A stretch of DNA of 64,000 nt. It comes from Gordoniibacillus chartarius. Lineage in GTDB: Bacteria; Bacillota; Bacilli; Paenibacillales; NBRC-103111. The position numbers and the translations under genes were made by a program. This document shows, piece by piece, positions 62,078-64,000 of the stretch. The notes under the pieces were generated by a model. It saw nothing but the letters and a program-made list of their open reading frames with translations, ran no database searches and was not told the origin of the DNA. Location of the stretch: assembly GCF_042432825.1 (NCBI RefSeq), contig NZ_JBHLWN010000001.1, positions 14,295-78,294 of the forward strand. Direction: 5' to 3'. Every line of letters starts with the position of its first letter. Position 1 is the first letter of the stretch.

Positions 62078-63916
62078 TTATTTCGCGGCGTTATATTTGG
62101 CAAGGAATTCCTTGGCCTTCGCCGGGTCGGCTTTCAGCTCCAGACCGGTCTTGACCAGAGGGCTGAGGGTTGAAACGGCTTTGAATTTATTGTTTTTGTA
62201 ATAGGCCAGGAATTCATCCTGATTGATCGAATACAGAACGGCTTTTCTCAAATCCGCACTCTTGGCCACGTCGCGGTTCTTGGTGTTAAAGAGCAGATAG
62301 GACACTGCGTTGCTGGGAATGGTCTGCAGCGACAGCTTGCTCTCCGCCTTCACGACATCGAATTTCGTCTCGCTTACTCCATAGAACAGATGAATTTCTC
62401 CGCTGCGCAGCGCCGATAGCGAGCTCTCCGCATCCTTGATGAAGCGGATTTTAATCGAGTTGACTTTAGGCTCATATTTTGTGCCCGGCATGTAGCCCGG
62501 ATTTTTATAGAAAACGGCTTCGTAATCATTCTTGTAAGCCAAGATGTAAGGACCGCTGGTCGCTAAAGCATTGCTGTATTTGGCTCCCTCCGTCACGGTC
62601 GACTGGTCTCCGTAAGAGATGTCCTTGTTGACGTCATATTTCGCCACATCGTACGTATTGATGCTTTCGACTTTCTTCTTCGAGACGATACCGGCCGATT
62701 GATGAGCCAAGTAATTCAACACCTGCGGGAACGGTTCCGTTGTGGTGAGCTTCACAACCTGATATTTGCCTTCTTTATTATTGGCTTGCGCTTTGTCGGT
62801 CACCAGCGATGATATTTTGTTGGCAAGACCTTTCTCCAAGCCGGACTTTACCGAGTCGGAGCTGCCGGACAGCTTGACCGATTCCAGCACGGCCGGGTCG
62901 GTTACAAGCTCTACGTTCTTGATGTGCTCGTGCAGCGTGAACGTGCGGTGATTCGGTACGGAATTTTTGTTCTTCGCACGGTTCAGAGAGAAGATGACGT
63001 CCTCCGCACCGACGCGTTCGCCGGAGTCGACCGCGAGCTTGTCCTTGATTTGCGCGAAGTGAATGTCATCCCTAAGCACGAAATAGTATTCGCTATTGCC
63101 ATTCGCAATTACGAAGTTGTGAGACAACGACCCTTCGGGAGTCAGCTTATCGTCATCCGTCAAATTCAGCAGCCTAACGTACATGTTCGTGTTGATAATA
63201 TTAATCGAGCCGTCATTGCCTTTGATCGGGTCGAGGGACGTCAGCGAGGGCTGCGTCGATTGCAAAATAATCGGCTCTTTCGTACGCTTTGCAGGGTCAT
63301 TGAAGTCTAATTCCTCCCATGGCAGGGAACGGGACTTCGAGAGGCGCACCGATTCCTTCTTTAATACGTCCTGATTAAAGGCTTGAGCCTTCAACGAGCT
63401 GTAGAGCGGCGCGATATAAGCTTTGTCGAAGACAAGCTGTTGTTCGAAGGATTTATACGTTTCGGTGAATTGCTCCTGCGTCTGGGTCGATGCTTGATCG
63501 ATCAGCTTGTCGATCTCGGCGTCGGCGAGGATGCTGTAATCGCCGCCGGTTTTAAAGAGCGAGCGTACGGCGTAGTCCGGGTTGCCGGTAACGGTCGTCC
63601 AGCTGGACAGTGCGATGTCGAAGTTGCCGGCATCCTGCTGCGCCTTAAACGTGCCGTAGTCCGGCTGAATATTTACTTTGACGTTGAAGCCGTTCTTGGT
63701 CAGCTGATCCCGAACGATGTTGAGATCGGTCTCGTTGGAGCTCATTCCCAACAGTTCGATATTGACGGGAGCGGTATTGGCGGCCGGGGCCGGCGTGCCG
63801 GTATTGCTTGGGTTGGCAGTCGCTTCGTTCTTGGTGGTCAGCTTGCAGCCGCTCAGCAGCAAGCCGAAGCTGAGAATGATAGGGATGATAATTTTGGCCT
63901 TGCTTGGGGTAGACAT
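62078..63916 (-). CDS. Family 5 (oligopeptide-type) ABC binding lipoprotein with circularly permuted lobes
   Basis: A 612-residue lipoprotein on the minus strand from ATG 63916 (GGAGGG nine bases upstream). The lipobox Cys24 is in LLSGCKL, followed by an Asn/Pro/Ala linker. The order of parts differs from the family. Residues about 50-195 (IVRDQLTKNGFNVKVNI, DAGNFDIALSSW, APLYSSLKAQAFNQDV) match the usual C-terminal part. Residues about 215-370 (SLDPIKG, FVLRDDIHFAQIKD, VGAEDVIFSLNRA) match the usual N-terminal lobe. The end (LRSGEIHLFYGV, SADLRKAVLYSINQDEF, AKAKEFLAKYNAAK) matches the usual middle. The cut falls right after the AKxLLxEA helix. The fold can still close, so it may be functional. 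It is transcribed away from the window's right edge, and its permeases, if specific, are not next to it. Confidence 0.88.
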   Translation of the reverse strand: MSTPSKAKIIIPIILSFGLLLSGCKLTTKNEATANPSNTGTPAPAANTAPVNIELLGMSSNETDLNIVRDQLTKNGFNVKVNIQPDYGTFKAQQDAGNFDIALSSWTTVTGNPDYAVRSLFKTGGDYSILADAEIDKLIDQASTQTQEQFTETYKSFEQQLVFDKAYIAPLYSSLKAQAFNQDVLKKESVRLSKSRSLPWEELDFNDPAKRTKEPIILQSTQPSLTSLDPIKGNDGSINIINTNMYVRLLNLTDDDKLTPEGSLSHNFVIANGNSEYYFVLRDDIHFAQIKDKLAVDSGERVGAEDVIFSLNRAKNKNSVPNHRTFTLHEHIKNVELVTDPAVLESVKLSGSSDSVKSGLEKGLANKISSLVTDKAQANNKEGKYQVVKLTTTEPFPQVLNYLAHQSAGIVSKKKVESINTYDVAKYDVNKDISYGDQSTVTEGAKYSNALATSGPYILAYKNDYEAVFYKNPGYMPGTKYEPKVNSIKIRFIKDAESSLSALRSGEIHLFYGVSETKFDVVKAESKLSLQTIPSNAVSYLLFNTKNRDVAKSADLRKAVLYSINQDEFLAYYKNNKFKAVSTLSPLVKTGLELKADPAKAKEFLAKYNAAK

Positions 63917-64000
63917 GATACATTTCCCTCCTGATCATTATATAGACTCTCGGCGTTCGCCGAGTCAGGTGGGACAAGGGTTTTCCCTGACCACCCCAGA
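63917..64000 (-). other. Leader region upstream of the permuted binding-protein gene
   Basis: Two overlapping inverted repeats are visible: GACTCTCGGCG (63945-63955) with CGCCGAGTC (63958-63966), with a two-base bulge, and GTCAGG (63964-63969) with CCTGAC (63986-63991). They share bases and so could be mutually exclusive RNA structures, but the region is cut by the window edge. A TATAAT occurs on the minus strand near 63937-63942, though too close to the ribosome-binding site to be a usual promoter. The role is unclear. Confidence 0.3.

Noticed and set aside
63937..63942. TATAAT on the minus strand upstream of the permuted binding-protein gene, considered as its promoter.
   Set aside because: It lies almost on the ribosome-binding site, leaving no room for a leader, and no -35 element is spaced correctly.

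Overview
The window reads as a chromosomal segment of a Gram-positive, spore-former-type bacterium of the Paenibacillaceae, most likely Paenibacillus or a close relative. The reasons are: G+C-rich coding DNA (judged by eye, not computed), strong GGAGG ribosome-binding sites with frequent TTG and GTG starts, many lipobox lipoproteins acting as ABC-transporter binding proteins, S-layer homology (SLH) surface proteins, and gene combinations typical of Paenibacillus carbohydrate loci (YIP1/NHL protein, DUF5696 protein, two sugar permeases, binding proteins, cytoplasmic glycosidases). No rRNA, tRNA, CRISPR array, insertion sequence, phage gene or transcription regulator was seen. Almost everything is on the plus strand; only the last two genes are on the minus strand.

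Region A (1-20934) is a glycan-utilisation operon with overlapping or closely spaced genes. It holds a 5'-truncated glycosidase-like gene, two GH2 enzymes (one a LacZ type), an (alpha/alpha)-barrel-like protein, a GH42 beta-galactosidase, a GH106-like alpha-L-rhamnosidase, a membrane NHL/YIP1 protein, a DUF5696 protein and a MalF/MalG-like permease pair. None of the glycosidases with a visible N-terminus has a signal peptide, so oligosaccharides are probably imported and then cleaved in the cytoplasm. No sugar-importer ATPase is encoded here, so a shared MsmX-type ATPase is inferred.

Region B (20962-30079) is the most unusual part. It has five proteins carrying the same ThuA/GATase1-like domain: three small lipoproteins, one lipoprotein with a long Pro/Ala linker, and one SLH-anchored protein. 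They are interleaved with three very similar solute-binding lipoproteins. This looks like a duplicated cell-surface recognition module feeding the single permease pair.

Region C (30161-39233) encodes a MacAB/FtsX-like system: two ATPases (one with an AbrB-like C-terminal tail), a lipoprotein adaptor and a 970-residue permease. It is followed by a large SLH protein and a clear terminator.

Region D (39382-52521) is a second catabolic operon: a Gfo/Idh/MocA oxidoreductase, an acetyl-xylan-esterase-like hydrolase, an ABC exporter, a GH78 alpha-L-rhamnosidase, a GH127-like enzyme, an Asp/Glu-racemase-fold protein lacking one catalytic Cys, a RuBisCO-like protein and a DUF1537 acid-sugar kinase. 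The last three suggest a phosphorylated branched or acid-sugar pathway related to apionate/3-oxo-isoapionate catabolism, joined to rhamnosidases. Pectin side chains such as those of rhamnogalacturonan are a reasonable guess at the source.

Region E (52689-64000) holds an alpha/beta hydrolase with an unclear 5' end, a GNAT acetyltransferase, and a peptide-uptake operon (binding protein, M20 amidohydrolase, DppD/F/B/C) in which the DppB-like gene probably starts at ATT. On the minus strand lie a small unknown gene and a family 5 binding protein whose lobes are circularly permuted.
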